This document shows positions 1 to 8,411 of a stretch of DNA of 64,000 nt, piece by piece; positions within the stretch are counted from its first letter, which is position 1; every line of letters starts with the position of its first letter. Both the position numbers and the translations under genes were made by a program. Source of the DNA: Oscillospiraceae bacterium (GTDB lineage Bacteria; Bacillota; Clostridia; Oscillospirales; Ruminococcaceae); the NCBI GenBank assembly GCA_017481565.1, contig JAFUOZ010000007.1, forward strand, positions 28,159 through 92,158, given 5' to 3'. Under the pieces are notes generated by a model. It did no database searches. It saw only the letters and a list, made by a program, of their open reading frames with translations, and was not told the DNA's origin.

Positions 1-36
1 AATATATAACAAAAAATTATTACTGCATACGATTTT

Positions 37-65
37 ATTATATACTGTGTTACAATTTTTGTCAA
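37..65 (-). promoter_or_regulatory. Sigma-A type promoter reading off the left edge
   Basis: On the minus strand TTGACA (65-60) and TATAAT (42-37) are separated by 17 nt, a perfect consensus promoter. It would transcribe a gene lying left of position 1 that is not in the window. Confidence 0.6.
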
Positions 66-300
66 GGATATTTAATTGTTTTATATATTCTTGGTATATA
101 TAAATAATAGTGATTTTTTTATGCATTTACACAATAAACAACTGTTTTCTGATTCGGTGGGGTATTGTGTGTATTTTTTATTTATCCGATATTGCGAACA
201 TGTATTTTTTGTGTGCTCGGAAATGAACAAATATTTTCTGAAAATCAGCGGTTCCCTAGCCATAATATCCGCTGTTTCCGTATTTATTTACAAAAAACGG
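66..300. other. AT-rich intergenic stretch without a recognisable gene
   Basis: Between the outward promoter and the hydG promoter the sequence is very AT-rich. Short open frames exist on both strands but none has a ribosome binding site or a recognisable protein. I see no gene here. Confidence 0.5.
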
Positions 301-329
301 TTGACTTTCCGATGAAAATATGTTATTTT
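301..329 (+). promoter_or_regulatory. Promoter of the hydG leader
   Basis: TTGACT at 301-306 and TATTTT at 324-329 are spaced by 17 nt. Transcription would start near 336 and run into the structured leader ending in the terminator at 501-530. Confidence 0.6.
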
Positions 330-335
330 TATATT

Positions 336-530
336 ATTGAAGTTTGATCTGTCTAACAGCGGATTATCACATAAGGCGGAAGCTTTTCCTGACGCCGAAT
401 GTGCATAATATCAGACGTTCCCTAAACCGAGGATATGCTCCGAGGTCATGGCTGCGGCACTATATCTGTCTGTATATCTTACGGTATACGGAGCTTTTGC
501 CGCACCTTTACAAAAGGTGCGTTTTTATTT
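336..530 (+). ncRNA. Structured leader or small RNA upstream of hydG with an intrinsic terminator
   Basis: A predicted transcript of about 190 nt lies between a consensus promoter and hydG. 375-385 can pair with 491-501 (11 bp including G-U), giving a closing stem. 453-459 (TGCGGCA) pairs perfectly with 498-504. 501-509 pairs with 513-521 (CGCACCTTT / AAAGGTGCG) and is followed by a T-run, forming a terminator. The 453-459 pairing and the terminator share bases 501-504, so they exclude each other, as in attenuation. I do not recognise a known riboswitch signature. A free small RNA such as 6S RNA is an alternative, as the length would fit. Confidence 0.5.
501..530 (+). terminator. Intrinsic terminator or attenuator before hydG
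   Basis: A 9-bp GC-rich stem with a 3-nt loop (501-521) is followed by a T-run at 522-530. It sits only about 40 nt upstream of the hydG start, so transcripts must read through it to express hydG unless another promoter lies in between. Confidence 0.7.
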
Positions 531-570
531 GATCGGATTTCAAAATCTATTTTATAAAGGAATGAGCTTT

Positions 571-1995
571 ATGGCAATCTACAATCCAAAATCAAAAACG
601 GCAGAGGAATTTATCAATCATGAGGAAATTTTAGATACCCTTGACTATGCCGAAAAGAACAAGAGCAATGCCGAGGTAATAGACAAGGTGCTTGAAAAGG
701 CAAGGCTAAAAAAAGGTCTTACTCACCGTGAAGCAGCTATACTTTTAGACTGTGATATCCCCGAAAAAAATGCGGAGATCTTTGCTCTTGCCGAGCAGAT
801 CAAAAAGGATTATTACGGAAACAGAATAGTTCTTTTCGCTCCCCTCTATCTCTCAAACTACTGCGTAAACAGCTGCGTATATTGTCCTTATCATATCAAA
901 AACAAGAATATCAGCCGCAAAAAGCTTACTCAGGAGGAAATACGCAGAGAGGTAATAGCTCTGCAGGATATGGGTCATAAGAGACTTGCTCTTGAAACAG
1001 GCGAGGACCCTGTTCATAATCCTATTGAATATGTTCTTGAAAGTATTGAGACTATCTACGGAATAAAGCACCGCAACGGCGCTATCAGAAGAGTAAATGT
1101 AAATATTGCGGCAACTACCGTTGAAAATTACCGCCGTCTCAGAGATGCGGGAATAGGTACATATATTCTCTTTCAGGAAACATACCACAAGGAAAGCTAT
1201 TTAAAGCTTCACCCTGCAGGACCCAAGCATGATTATGATTATCACACCGAGGCTATGGACCGTGCAATGGAAGGCGGCATTGACGATGTAGGCTGCGGAG
1301 TTCTTTTCGGTCTGGAATTATACCGCTATGAATTTGCGGGACTTCTTATGCACGCTGAGCATCTTGAAGCAGTTTACGGAGTAGGTCCTCACACAATAAG
1401 CGTACCCAGAATACGCCGTGCAGACGATATAGACCCCTCAACCTTTGATAATGGCATAGATGACGATACCTTTGCAAAGATCGTTGCCTGTATCAGAATT
1501 GCCGTGCCCTACACAGGCATGATCGTTTCCACAAGAGAAAGCCGCAAGGTAAGGGAAAGAGTTCTCCATTTAGGCGTATCCCAGATAAGCGGCGGCTCAC
1601 GCACCAGCGTAGGCGGTTATGCAGAGGAGGAAGAGCCTGAGGATAATTCCGCTCAGTTTGATGTAAGCGATACACGTACCCTTGACCAGATAGTAAACTG
1701 GCTTATGAAAATGGATTATATCCCCTCATTCTGTACAGCCTGCTACCGTGAGGGAAGAACAGGCGACAGATTTATGGCACTCTGCAAGAATATGCAGATA
1801 CTCAACTGCTGTCACCCCAATGCACTTATGACTCTTAAGGAATATCTCGGCGACTATGCTTCCGAGGATACAAGAAATGTAGGTCTTAAGCTTATCGAAA
1901 AGGAGCTTCTCAATGTTCCCAACGAAAAGGTAAGAAATATATGCGCCGAAAATCTTATGAAGATATCGGAAGGCTCAAGAGATTTCAGATTCTGA
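571..1995 (+). CDS. hydG: [FeFe]-hydrogenase maturase HydG (radical SAM tyrosine lyase)
   Basis: HydG is a radical SAM enzyme that cleaves tyrosine to deliver the CO and CN ligands and iron of the hydrogenase H-cluster. The radical SAM CX3CX2C motif is at Cys98/102/105. The C-terminal auxiliary-cluster motif CX2CX22C is at Cys388/391/414, which distinguishes HydG from ThiH. The 474-residue length is normal for the family. I start at 571 because AAAGGA lies 9 nt upstream; the frame is open from 448 but that part overlaps the leader terminator. It is followed by hydF after 16 nt. HydE and the hydrogenase itself are not in the window. Confidence 0.95.
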   Translation: MAIYNPKSKTAEEFINHEEILDTLDYAEKNKSNAEVIDKVLEKARLKKGLTHREAAILLDCDIPEKNAEIFALAEQIKKDYYGNRIVLFAPLYLSNYCVNSCVYCPYHIKNKNISRKKLTQEEIRREVIALQDMGHKRLALETGEDPVHNPIEYVLESIETIYGIKHRNGAIRRVNVNIAATTVENYRRLRDAGIGTYILFQETYHKESYLKLHPAGPKHDYDYHTEAMDRAMEGGIDDVGCGVLFGLELYRYEFAGLLMHAEHLEAVYGVGPHTISVPRIRRADDIDPSTFDNGIDDDTFAKIVACIRIAVPYTGMIVSTRESRKVRERVLHLGVSQISGGSRTSVGGYAEEEEPEDNSAQFDVSDTRTLDQIVNWLMKMDYIPSFCTACYREGRTGDRFMALCKNMQILNCCHPNALMTLKEYLGDYASEDTRNVGLKLIEKELLNVPNEKVRNICAENLMKISEGSRDFRF

Positions 1996-2011
1996 TAAAG
2001 GAGGCTTATCA

Positions 2012-3211
2012 ATGGCAGCACCTCTTAACGGTACACCCTCAGCCGAAAGAATACATATCGGCTTTTTCGGAAAAATGAACAGCGGTAAATCATCACTTAT
2101 AAACGCTGTTACGGGACAGGGCATATCTATCGTATCCGATACTCCCGGCACTACCACAGACCCTGTAAGCAAGGCTATGGAAATTTCGGGGCTGGGAGCC
2201 TGTCTGCTGACCGATACGGCAGGCTTTGACGATACCTCCGAGCTTGGCGGAATGCGTGTGGAGAAAACCTCTGCCGCCGCTATGAAAACAGATATTGCAG
2301 TTGTTGTTTTCTCAGATGAAAATATTGATATGCCTCTTGAATGGTACAACAGATTCAGGGAAAAGAAAATAAATACCCTTGCGGTCACATCTAAATATGA
2401 TACCGCTGAGGGAAAGGCTGTTTCCAAAAAGCTTACCGATATGAATATCCCTCATATAAAGACCTCCGCTGCTGACAGAACGGGCATAGACGAGCTTATA
2501 AAGGAGCTTGCACGTATTGCCGCAGACAATGAGGAAAAGCTTTTTATCACAGGAGATCTTGTTTCCGAAGGAGATACCGTTCTGCTTGTAATGCCCCAGG
2601 ATATACAGGCTCCCAAGGGCAGACTGATACTTCCGCAGGTACAGACCACACGAGAGCTTCTTGACAGAAAGTGCACCGTTATAAGCACAACTGCCGATAT
2701 GCTTGACAATGCGCTTAAAGCGCTTTCCGCTCCCCCCGATCTGATCATCACCGATTCACAGGTATTCAGAACCGTATATGACAAAAAGCCCTCCGAAAGC
2801 AGACTTACTTCCTTTTCAACTCTTTTTGCCGCTTACAAGGGAGATATTAAAAGCTATATAAAGGGAGCGGCTGCCATAAACAAGCTTACAGAAAGCTCCC
2901 GTGTGCTTATTGCGGAATGCTGTACCCATGCTCCCAAGGAGGAGGATATCGGACGGGTAAAGCTGCCCCGTCTGCTCCGAAAAAAAGCAGGCGAGGGTCT
3001 TACAGTGGATATCGTCGGAGGAGCGGATTTCCCCGAAGTGCTTACCGATTATGACCTTATCATACAGTGCGGTGCCTGTATGTTCAACCGCCGTCATGTG
3101 CTTTCCAGGATAGAACGTGCAGCTTCCCAGAATGTACCTATAACAAATTACGGCATAGCTATTGCCCATATAAGCGGAATACTTGACAAGGTGGAGATAA
3201 CAAATCTATGA
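2012..3211 (+). CDS. hydF: [FeFe]-hydrogenase maturation GTPase HydF
   Basis: HydF is the GTP-binding scaffold on which the 2Fe subcluster is assembled before transfer to apo-hydrogenase. The P-loop GKMNSGKS is at residues 20-27, followed by a DTPG and a DTAG element. The C-terminal third holds the iron-sulfur ligands: a C-T-H element and, about 45 residues later, C-G-A-C preceded by Gln where many HydFs have His. The length of 399 residues is normal. A strong AAAGGAGG precedes the start. Its stop overlaps the start of the next gene by 4 nt, so hydG-hydF-TM1266 is one operon. Confidence 0.93.
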   Translation: MAAPLNGTPSAERIHIGFFGKMNSGKSSLINAVTGQGISIVSDTPGTTTDPVSKAMEISGLGACLLTDTAGFDDTSELGGMRVEKTSAAAMKTDIAVVVFSDENIDMPLEWYNRFREKKINTLAVTSKYDTAEGKAVSKKLTDMNIPHIKTSAADRTGIDELIKELARIAADNEEKLFITGDLVSEGDTVLLVMPQDIQAPKGRLILPQVQTTRELLDRKCTVISTTADMLDNALKALSAPPDLIITDSQVFRTVYDKKPSESRLTSFSTLFAAYKGDIKSYIKGAAAINKLTESSRVLIAECCTHAPKEEDIGRVKLPRLLRKKAGEGLTVDIVGGADFPEVLTDYDLIIQCGACMFNRRHVLSRIERAASQNVPITNYGIAIAHISGILDKVEITNL

Positions 3212-3471
3212 TACAGAATACACCCGATGATACAAGAGTAGCGGTAATTTCACTTATCGTTGAAAAAAAGGAACGTGCCGAGGATATAAACCGTATTCTC
3301 CATGAATACAGCGGATATATCATCGGCAGAATGGGTATACCATATCAAAAAAAGGATATTTCTGTCATAAGCGTTGCTGTGGACGCACCTGCCGATATAA
3401 TAAGCGGACTTTCGGGAAAGCTGGGCAGGCTTGACGGTATATCCGCAAAGACAGCATATTCAAAGCTGTAA
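3208..3471 (+). CDS. TM1266-type iron-only hydrogenase system regulator
   Basis: This 87-residue protein resembles the small ferredoxin-fold/ACT-like TM1266 family, annotated as iron-only hydrogenase system regulator and usually linked to hyd maturation genes. The VAVISLIVEKKE start and the G-R-M-G-I-P segment around residue 40 fit the family. It starts inside the hydF stop (ATGA overlap), implying translational coupling. No DNA-binding motif is visible, so the regulatory role is a family label and not something the sequence shows. Confidence 0.8.
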   Translation: MIQNTPDDTRVAVISLIVEKKERAEDINRILHEYSGYIIGRMGIPYQKKDISVISVAVDAPADIISGLSGKLGRLDGISAKTAYSKL

Positions 3472-3481
3472 GGAGAACATC

Positions 3482-4162
3482 ATGAAGAAGATACTTATTG
3501 TTGAGGACGACAATGAAATCCGCTGTCTGCTTTCGGAATATCTTTCTCAGCTGGGATATTCCCCTCTTACTGCGGAAAACGGTCTCGACGGACTTAAATC
3601 TGCACGTGACAATGAGGAGCTTTCACTTATAATACTTGACCTTATGCTCCCCTATCAGAGCGGAGATTCGGTGCTGAAAAAGCTCCGTGAATTTACCGAT
3701 ATCCCTGTGATAATCCTGTCTGCCAAAAGCATGGTACAGTCAAAGATAGACCTTATAAAAGCAGGTGCTGACGATTATATGACAAAGCCCTTCGATCTTG
3801 ACGAGCTTGCAGTAAGGATAGAAGCACTTCTCCGCAGAAGCGGCAGAAACAACAAAAAGCAGTCGGACTTCCTGACATATAAAAAGCTTACTCTCGATAC
3901 GGAAAACAAGACCGCATCGGTAAACGGAAATACCCTTGTGCTTACAAGCAAGGAATATGCTATCTTAGAGCTTATGCTTTCAAATCCTGCCAAGCTTTTT
4001 TCAAAGTCAAATATCTTTGAAAGTATATGGAACGAGGAATATCTGTGCGATGACAATACCGTAAAGGTACATATAAGCAATTTAAGAAACAAGATCAAAA
4101 AATATGATCCCGATGAGGAATATATCTGCACCGTATGGGGCATGGGATATAAGCTGGCTTGA
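3482..4162 (+). CDS. OmpR/PhoB-family response regulator
   Basis: The N-terminal receiver domain has the acidic pair in VEDD, the phospho-acceptor Asp53 in the LILDLM segment and the conserved Lys in TKPFD. The C-terminal half (about 130-226) is a winged-helix OmpR/PhoB domain. The 226-residue length is standard. The start at 3482 follows AAGGAG with 4-5 nt spacing. It begins 10 nt after the TM1266 gene, so read-through from the hyd operon is possible. Function is inferred from the ABC transporter and histidine kinase that follow: a self-controlling sensor/exporter module. Three TTAACCTTTTC repeats just downstream are the probable binding site. Confidence 0.9.
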   Translation: MKKILIVEDDNEIRCLLSEYLSQLGYSPLTAENGLDGLKSARDNEELSLIILDLMLPYQSGDSVLKKLREFTDIPVIILSAKSMVQSKIDLIKAGADDYMTKPFDLDELAVRIEALLRRSGRNNKKQSDFLTYKKLTLDTENKTASVNGNTLVLTSKEYAILELMLSNPAKLFSKSNIFESIWNEEYLCDDNTVKVHISNLRNKIKKYDPDEEYICTVWGMGYKLA

Positions 4163-4165
4163 TAT

Positions 4166-4225
4166 TTAACCTTTTCTTAACCTTTTCCTTAACCTTTTCT
4201 TTACACATAGGAATTATCATATAAT
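4166..4225 (+). promoter_or_regulatory. Tandem direct-repeat operator and promoter of the ABC transporter operon
   Basis: TTAACCTTTTC occurs three times, at 4166, 4177 and 4189 (11- and 12-nt periods), followed by a TATAAT at 4220-4225 with no good -35 at the right distance. Tandem repeats about one helical turn apart beside a -35-poor promoter are typical of OmpR/PhoB-type activation, and the matching regulator is encoded directly upstream. Confidence 0.65.
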
Positions 4226-4255
4226 CAAAGAAAAACAGCGAAAGGAAAATTGCTT

Positions 4256-5011
4256 ATGTCTGATAATGTATTACGGCTTGACAAGCTTACAAAGGTCTAT
4301 AAGGAAACAAAAGCGGTCACCGATTTTGATCTTAACGTTAAAAGGGGTCATATATGCGGACTTATCGGTCCTAATGGAGCGGGAAAGACCACCATTATGA
4401 AAATGACCGCAGGACTTATCCACCCCACATCGGGAAAAATGGAATTTTTCGGTGACAGCTCCGATCTGAAAAGCTCACGCAGAAGAATGTGCTTTATGCT
4501 GGAGGCTCCCATAATCGAACCTCAGATGACAGCAGAGGAAAATATGCAGTATATCCGCTATGCAAAGGGTGTTGCAGACGAAAAAAAGATAGCCGAAACT
4601 CTTGATTTTGTAGGTCTGGGAAATACAGGCAAAAAGCTTGCCGCTAAATTTTCTCTGGGTATGAAGCAGCGTCTCGGAATTGCAATGTCACTTCTGACCG
4701 AGCCTGAGATACTTGTTCTTGATGAACCTGTGAACGGACTTGATCCAGAGGGGATAGTTGAAATACGCCACATGCTGAAAAGGCTTTCAGATGAAAAAAA
4801 TGTGACTATAATAATCTCCAGTCATATACTTTCCGAGCTTGCGGAGCTTTGCAGCGATTTTGCGATAATAAATCACGGCAGGCTTATCGAAAGCTTCAGT
4901 GCTTCTGAGCTTAACAATAAATGCAGAACTCATATCGCCATTAAACAGATAATATCAACAAAACGGCAGCTGTTCTTGAGGACAGGCTTTCCGTCAGTGA
5001 TTATACGGTGA
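4256..5011 (+). CDS. ABC transporter ATP-binding protein with frameshifted C-terminus
   Basis: This is the nucleotide-binding subunit of a two-gene ABC transporter. Walker A GPNGAGKT, the signature SLGMKQRLG, Walker B LVLDEP and the H-loop SSH are all present, so the ATPase core is complete. The start is at 4256 with AAAGGA 9 nt upstream. At the AAA run near 4943-4945 the frame shifts; the last ~20 residues encoded up to 5011 are out-of-frame sequence. Restoring one base gives a natural C-terminus ending at 5167-5169 and overlapping the permease start. It resembles bacitracin/lantibiotic-type transporters beside two-component systems, but the substrate is not identifiable. Confidence 0.85.
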   Translation: MSDNVLRLDKLTKVYKETKAVTDFDLNVKRGHICGLIGPNGAGKTTIMKMTAGLIHPTSGKMEFFGDSSDLKSSRRRMCFMLEAPIIEPQMTAEENMQYIRYAKGVADEKKIAETLDFVGLGNTGKKLAAKFSLGMKQRLGIAMSLLTEPEILVLDEPVNGLDPEGIVEIRHMLKRLSDEKNVTIIISSHILSELAELCSDFAIINHGRLIESFSASELNNKCRTHIAIKQIISTKRQLFLRTGFPSVIIR

Positions 5012-5169
5012 TCCACGGAGATGAAATTCATCTTTATGAATATACCGATGATATAGCTATAGTATCAAGGACCGTCACAGGAAGCGGTCTTACCATAACA
5101 AAGCTTGTTTCAGAGGGCGAAAGCCTTGAGGATTATTATCTTTCAAAGGTAGGTGGCGAAAATGAGTAA
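4946..5169 (+). pseudogene. Displaced C-terminal coding segment of the ABC ATPase
   Basis: Read in the +1-base-corrected frame, this stretch encodes about 73 further residues with codon use like the preceding gene and stops at 5167-5169, 8 nt inside the permease gene. This overlap is what an intact operon would show. The shift is therefore a real 1-nt deletion or a sequencing error in the A-run. Confidence 0.75.
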
Positions 5170-5902
5170 GCATATAAAAGCGGAATGGTACAGGATCACT
5201 CATACACAGCCTTATTTCAGGTGGTATGTGATCGTTGGAATACTAATTGTGATCATGCCTGTGCTTGCCTTTCCGAAGGCATTTGAAAACGATCTGTGTA
5301 CCGCTCTTATGAACAGCCTGGGCGGAATGGGATTTATAATGTCAGCATTACTGAGTGTTATCACAGCAGTTATGACAGCAAACATATATATGTCAAGACT
5401 TCATTATTATGAGGTCATGGACGGTGCGTCCGTTCATAAAATAATACTCAGCAAGCTTATTACGCATTTTTCGGTAATAACTGTATTTTATGTTCTGCCG
5501 TCCTGTATACTTTTCGGTATAATATACGGTCTTAACGGCGGCGGTGAGATGAAAAGCGTACCTCTTTTCTTTCTGTTATATATCATCAATATGTATCACC
5601 TTTCATTAAGATCTGTCCTGCTTTCAATAATAGTCAGAAGCTTCAACGGAAGCATGCTGGTATCATATATACCTATTATTCTGGAGCTTATGCCCTACAT
5701 GCTGCTTATAAACCTGATGCCGGAACATTTGGAGACAATACAGAAAATATTTAATTTCTTCCCCACTATACAGCTTATGTGTCTTCCGATGCCCGAATAT
5801 ACTTCACAGTTTACAGCTGCAGTAATAATCGGATTTTTAGTGAGCATGACAGCACTTTATGCGCTTGCTTACTATGTATATTCAAAAACGGATTTTAAAT
5901 AA
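5162..5902 (+). CDS. ABC transporter permease
   Basis: This 246-residue membrane protein has about six hydrophobic segments (residues ~20-40, 55-80, 100-125, 135-160, 170-190, 215-240), as in ABC-2 type permeases paired with the preceding ATPase. No substrate motif is recognisable. I choose ATG 5162, with AGGTGG just upstream, over the GTG at 5153. It overlaps the restored end of the ATPase gene and is followed after 31 nt by the sensor kinase. Confidence 0.8.
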   Translation: MSKHIKAEWYRITHTQPYFRWYVIVGILIVIMPVLAFPKAFENDLCTALMNSLGGMGFIMSALLSVITAVMTANIYMSRLHYYEVMDGASVHKIILSKLITHFSVITVFYVLPSCILFGIIYGLNGGGEMKSVPLFFLLYIINMYHLSLRSVLLSIIVRSFNGSMLVSYIPIILELMPYMLLINLMPEHLETIQKIFNFFPTIQLMCLPMPEYTSQFTAAVIIGFLVSMTALYALAYYVYSKTDFK

Positions 5903-5933
5903 TATTTCAAATAATAAAAGGAGGCGTACCGCT

Positions 5934-6845
5934 ATGGAAATTATTATGCTCATAGCCGCAGTATGCCTTCTTGTTTTATTTCTTGTATTTCTTATTAAAT
6001 ATACCATACTGAAAAAGCAGATAAAAAGCTTTTCAGAACAGGTAAAAAAACGTGAGGATAAGGATTATGACCAGCCAATAAAGGTAGATACCTTTGATAA
6101 TGACATTATAGAGCTTGCAGCCGCACTTAACAGACATACGGAAATACAGAGGAACACTGCCCGTGAATATGAAAAAACACGGAACAAATTAAACGGCGTT
6201 ATTTCGGGAATATCCCACGATTTCAGGACTCCGCTTACATCTGCACTGGGATATCTGCAGATGCTTGAAAAAAGCAGCGGCTTTACCGATAAGCAGGCAG
6301 AATATCTTTCTCTTGCAATAAGCAAAAGCATCTATTTAAAGGAGCTTTCCGATGACTTTTTCGAACTTTCAAAAACAGCGGACGAAAACAGCTTTTCCTC
6401 CGAAAAGATCAATCTGAGCAATATGCTTTCCGATAAGCTGCTTGAGCTTTACAATGAGCTTGACACAGAAAAAATATCCGCCGAAATAAATATTGACGAC
6501 GGGATCATTATTTATTCCGATCCTCATTGTATTGAGCGAATGATAGAAAATATCCTTTCAAATTCAAGAAAATATATGCTTTCCCTGTTCGGTGCAAGGC
6601 TTTATGTAAGGGACGATAAAATTATTCTTTCGATATATAACGACATCGACAGCAGTATGAGCATTGACCCCGACAGCGTATTTGATCGCTTTTACCGCTC
6701 AGACCCAAGAAGCAAAAACGGCAGCGGAATAGGTCTTTATGTGGTTCGTCAGCTTGCGGATTCTCTGAATATAAAAACAGAAGCATTTTTTGATGATAAG
6801 GGATATTTTACGATACAGCTTACTTTTAATAATTTCAATATATAA
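5934..6845 (+). CDS. Sensor histidine kinase of the ABC module
   Basis: One N-terminal membrane segment (residues 4-25) leads through a short linker to a HisKA dimerisation helix with the phosphorylated His95 in SHDFRTP. The HATPase domain has an N-box (NILSNSRKY) and a G-box (GSGIGLYVV). There is no extracellular sensor domain, as in intramembrane-sensing kinases of BceS or VanS type that respond through a partner transporter. AAAGGAGG precedes the start at 5934. At 303 residues it is a compact member. It is last in the regulator-ATPase-permease-kinase set. Confidence 0.9.
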   Translation: MEIIMLIAAVCLLVLFLVFLIKYTILKKQIKSFSEQVKKREDKDYDQPIKVDTFDNDIIELAAALNRHTEIQRNTAREYEKTRNKLNGVISGISHDFRTPLTSALGYLQMLEKSSGFTDKQAEYLSLAISKSIYLKELSDDFFELSKTADENSFSSEKINLSNMLSDKLLELYNELDTEKISAEINIDDGIIIYSDPHCIERMIENILSNSRKYMLSLFGARLYVRDDKIILSIYNDIDSSMSIDPDSVFDRFYRSDPRSKNGSGIGLYVVRQLADSLNIKTEAFFDDKGYFTIQLTFNNFNI

Positions 6846-6880
6846 AAGCAGACCATTTTATATAAAAATGATCTGCTTTT
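6844..6880. terminator. Bidirectional terminator between kinase and nif3-like gene
   Basis: AAAAGCAGA(C/T)CATTTT is mirrored around a short AT loop, with A-run and T-run flanks, so it can end both the plus-strand kinase operon and the minus-strand nif3-like gene. Confidence 0.8.
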
Positions 6881-6882
6881 CT

Positions 6883-7662
6883 TTATAGTGTTCTGATGTA
6901 GCCTTTTCCGTGATCCGAGGAATACACGGCAAGCTGATGAAATTTTTCGGAAAGATATTCAGCTGTTTTATCCGCAAAGGGAATTTCTGTTCCGTAGTGA
7001 GTACAGTCAAAAAGGGCAAGTCCTCTGTTTTCCGCTTCAACAAAACGGTCATGCTTTACATCACCTGTTATGAGAGCGTCACATTCTGCCGCTGCCGCTT
7101 CTTCAAGGAGACTTCCTCCCGAACCGCTGCAGAAAGCAAGCCTGCGTATTTTTTTATCGGGAGCCGTATATTTTATTGGACAGCCTTTATAGATCGTACC
7201 TAATTTTTCCGCAAGCTCATCGGGAGATATTTCAGTGCAGCCGCATATCCAGCCGATACCGCTTCCGTCGGGACATACGGGGTCAAGCACTGTTCTTTCA
7301 CCGAGAGACAGTATGTCCTTCATCATATCATAAGCGATACCGTTTGTTCCGCAGTCGGCAATATCCGCATTTGTATGACAGCATATGGCCGATATACCAT
7401 ATCTTATAAGCCTATATACAACGCTTTCTGATGTAACTGTTTTGACAGGGTCAAATATGACCGGGTGATGACTTATTATAAGCTGAACACCTAAGCTGTG
7501 CGCCTCCTCAACTGCTGCCGCGGTAATATCCAGACAGGTCATTATTCCCGTTGCCTCTGCATTTTTATCCCCGACGATAAGACCGCTGTTATCCCATTTT
7601 TCCTGAGCGGAAAAGGGCATTATCTCATCAAGATAATCATAGATATCCTGTACTGTAAGCAT
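6883..7662 (-). CDS. Nif3-like dinuclear metal centre protein (YqfO type)
   Basis: This 259-residue protein is of the NIF3 / GTP cyclohydrolase I type 2-like family. It shows the WDNSGL segment, SHHPVIF with metal-ligand histidines, the CCHTNAD segment and the C-terminal H-D-R / E pair expected for a dinuclear metal site. It lacks the inserted PII-like domain of the longer YqfO proteins. The family's biochemical role is unsettled. It follows trmK with only 1 nt between them, the same pairing as yqfN-yqfO in B. subtilis. Confidence 0.88.
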   Translation of the reverse strand: MLTVQDIYDYLDEIMPFSAQEKWDNSGLIVGDKNAEATGIMTCLDITAAAVEEAHSLGVQLIISHHPVIFDPVKTVTSESVVYRLIRYGISAICCHTNADIADCGTNGIAYDMMKDILSLGERTVLDPVCPDGSGIGWICGCTEISPDELAEKLGTIYKGCPIKYTAPDKKIRRLAFCSGSGGSLLEEAAAAECDALITGDVKHDRFVEAENRGLALFDCTHYGTEIPFADKTAEYLSEKFHQLAVYSSDHGKGYIRTL

Positions 7663-7663
7663 A

Positions 7664-8341
7664 TTATCCCTCCGAAATTTTTACAGGGCATTTTTCCGCA
7701 AGTGCAAGATATTCATCAGCCTGCGCCCTGTTTCCCGATTTCATTATACCCTTATATGTATCATAAAGCCGCTTTGCACGGTCAAGTGCATATCTCCGTG
7801 CCGCTTCATCGGAATAGTCCATAAAGCCGTATTCCGCTTTCACATCGTCACATTCGGTAACGGTGCCGTTATGTACCGCACGGATAACGTTATATCCGAA
7901 ACGGCCGTCATATACTGCCCTTTCCTCCGTTATCTCAAAGCCGTTTGCGCAGAGATATCTTCTCAGCACCGACGCACGGGTCATAGGCTGTAAAACAAGT
8001 CCCATACGGGAACTTATTTTTCCTTTTTCAACACCTCTCGAAAGTATATCGGAAATAAGCTCACCGCCCATTCCCGCAATTACAATATCGGTCACTCCCT
8101 CAGTATCAAGATCGTCCAGACCGTCGGAAAGCTGTATCTTTATTTTATCGGATAGCTCATATTTTTTTACAGTTGCTTCCGCAAAGCCAAGGGGTTTTTC
8201 ATTTATATCGGCGGCTGTAGCACGGCTGCATTTTCCCGATGAAACAAGCTCGCAGGGAAGATAACCGTGATCGGTACCTATATCGCATACATTATCACCT
8301 GTGACCATACGGGCGCACATGGCAAGTCGTTTATCAAGCAT
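7664..8341 (-). CDS. trmK: tRNA (adenine-22-N1)-methyltransferase TrmK
   Basis: TrmK methylates N1 of adenine 22 in tRNA using S-adenosylmethionine. The SAM-binding start is clear: VCDIGTDHGYLP near residues 18-29, then a D-I-N-E acidic loop, and the VIAGMGGELI segment around residue 90. The length of 225 residues is normal. It is encoded directly before the nif3-like gene, as in many Firmicutes. Confidence 0.9.
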   Translation of the reverse strand: MLDKRLAMCARMVTGDNVCDIGTDHGYLPCELVSSGKCSRATAADINEKPLGFAEATVKKYELSDKIKIQLSDGLDDLDTEGVTDIVIAGMGGELISDILSRGVEKGKISSRMGLVLQPMTRASVLRRYLCANGFEITEERAVYDGRFGYNVIRAVHNGTVTECDDVKAEYGFMDYSDEAARRYALDRAKRLYDTYKGIMKSGNRAQADEYLALAEKCPVKISEG

Positions 8342-8364
8342 AGTTTATTATCTCCATAGAAAAC

Positions 8365-8397
8365 AATAACGCTCCGAAGCTTTTCCGAAGCGTTATT
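8365..8397 (-). terminator. Terminator of the DUF1858 gene
   Basis: AATAACGCT and AGCGTTATT form a stem with an inner CCGAAG/CTTCGG-like extension. On the minus strand it is followed by TTGTTTTC. Confidence 0.75.
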
Positions 8398-8411
8398 TCA
8401 TGATCATACGA

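Noticed and set aside
853..1188. 111-codon minus-strand open frame inside hydG
   Set aside because: It is antisense to the radical SAM core, has no ribosome site and no recognisable protein.
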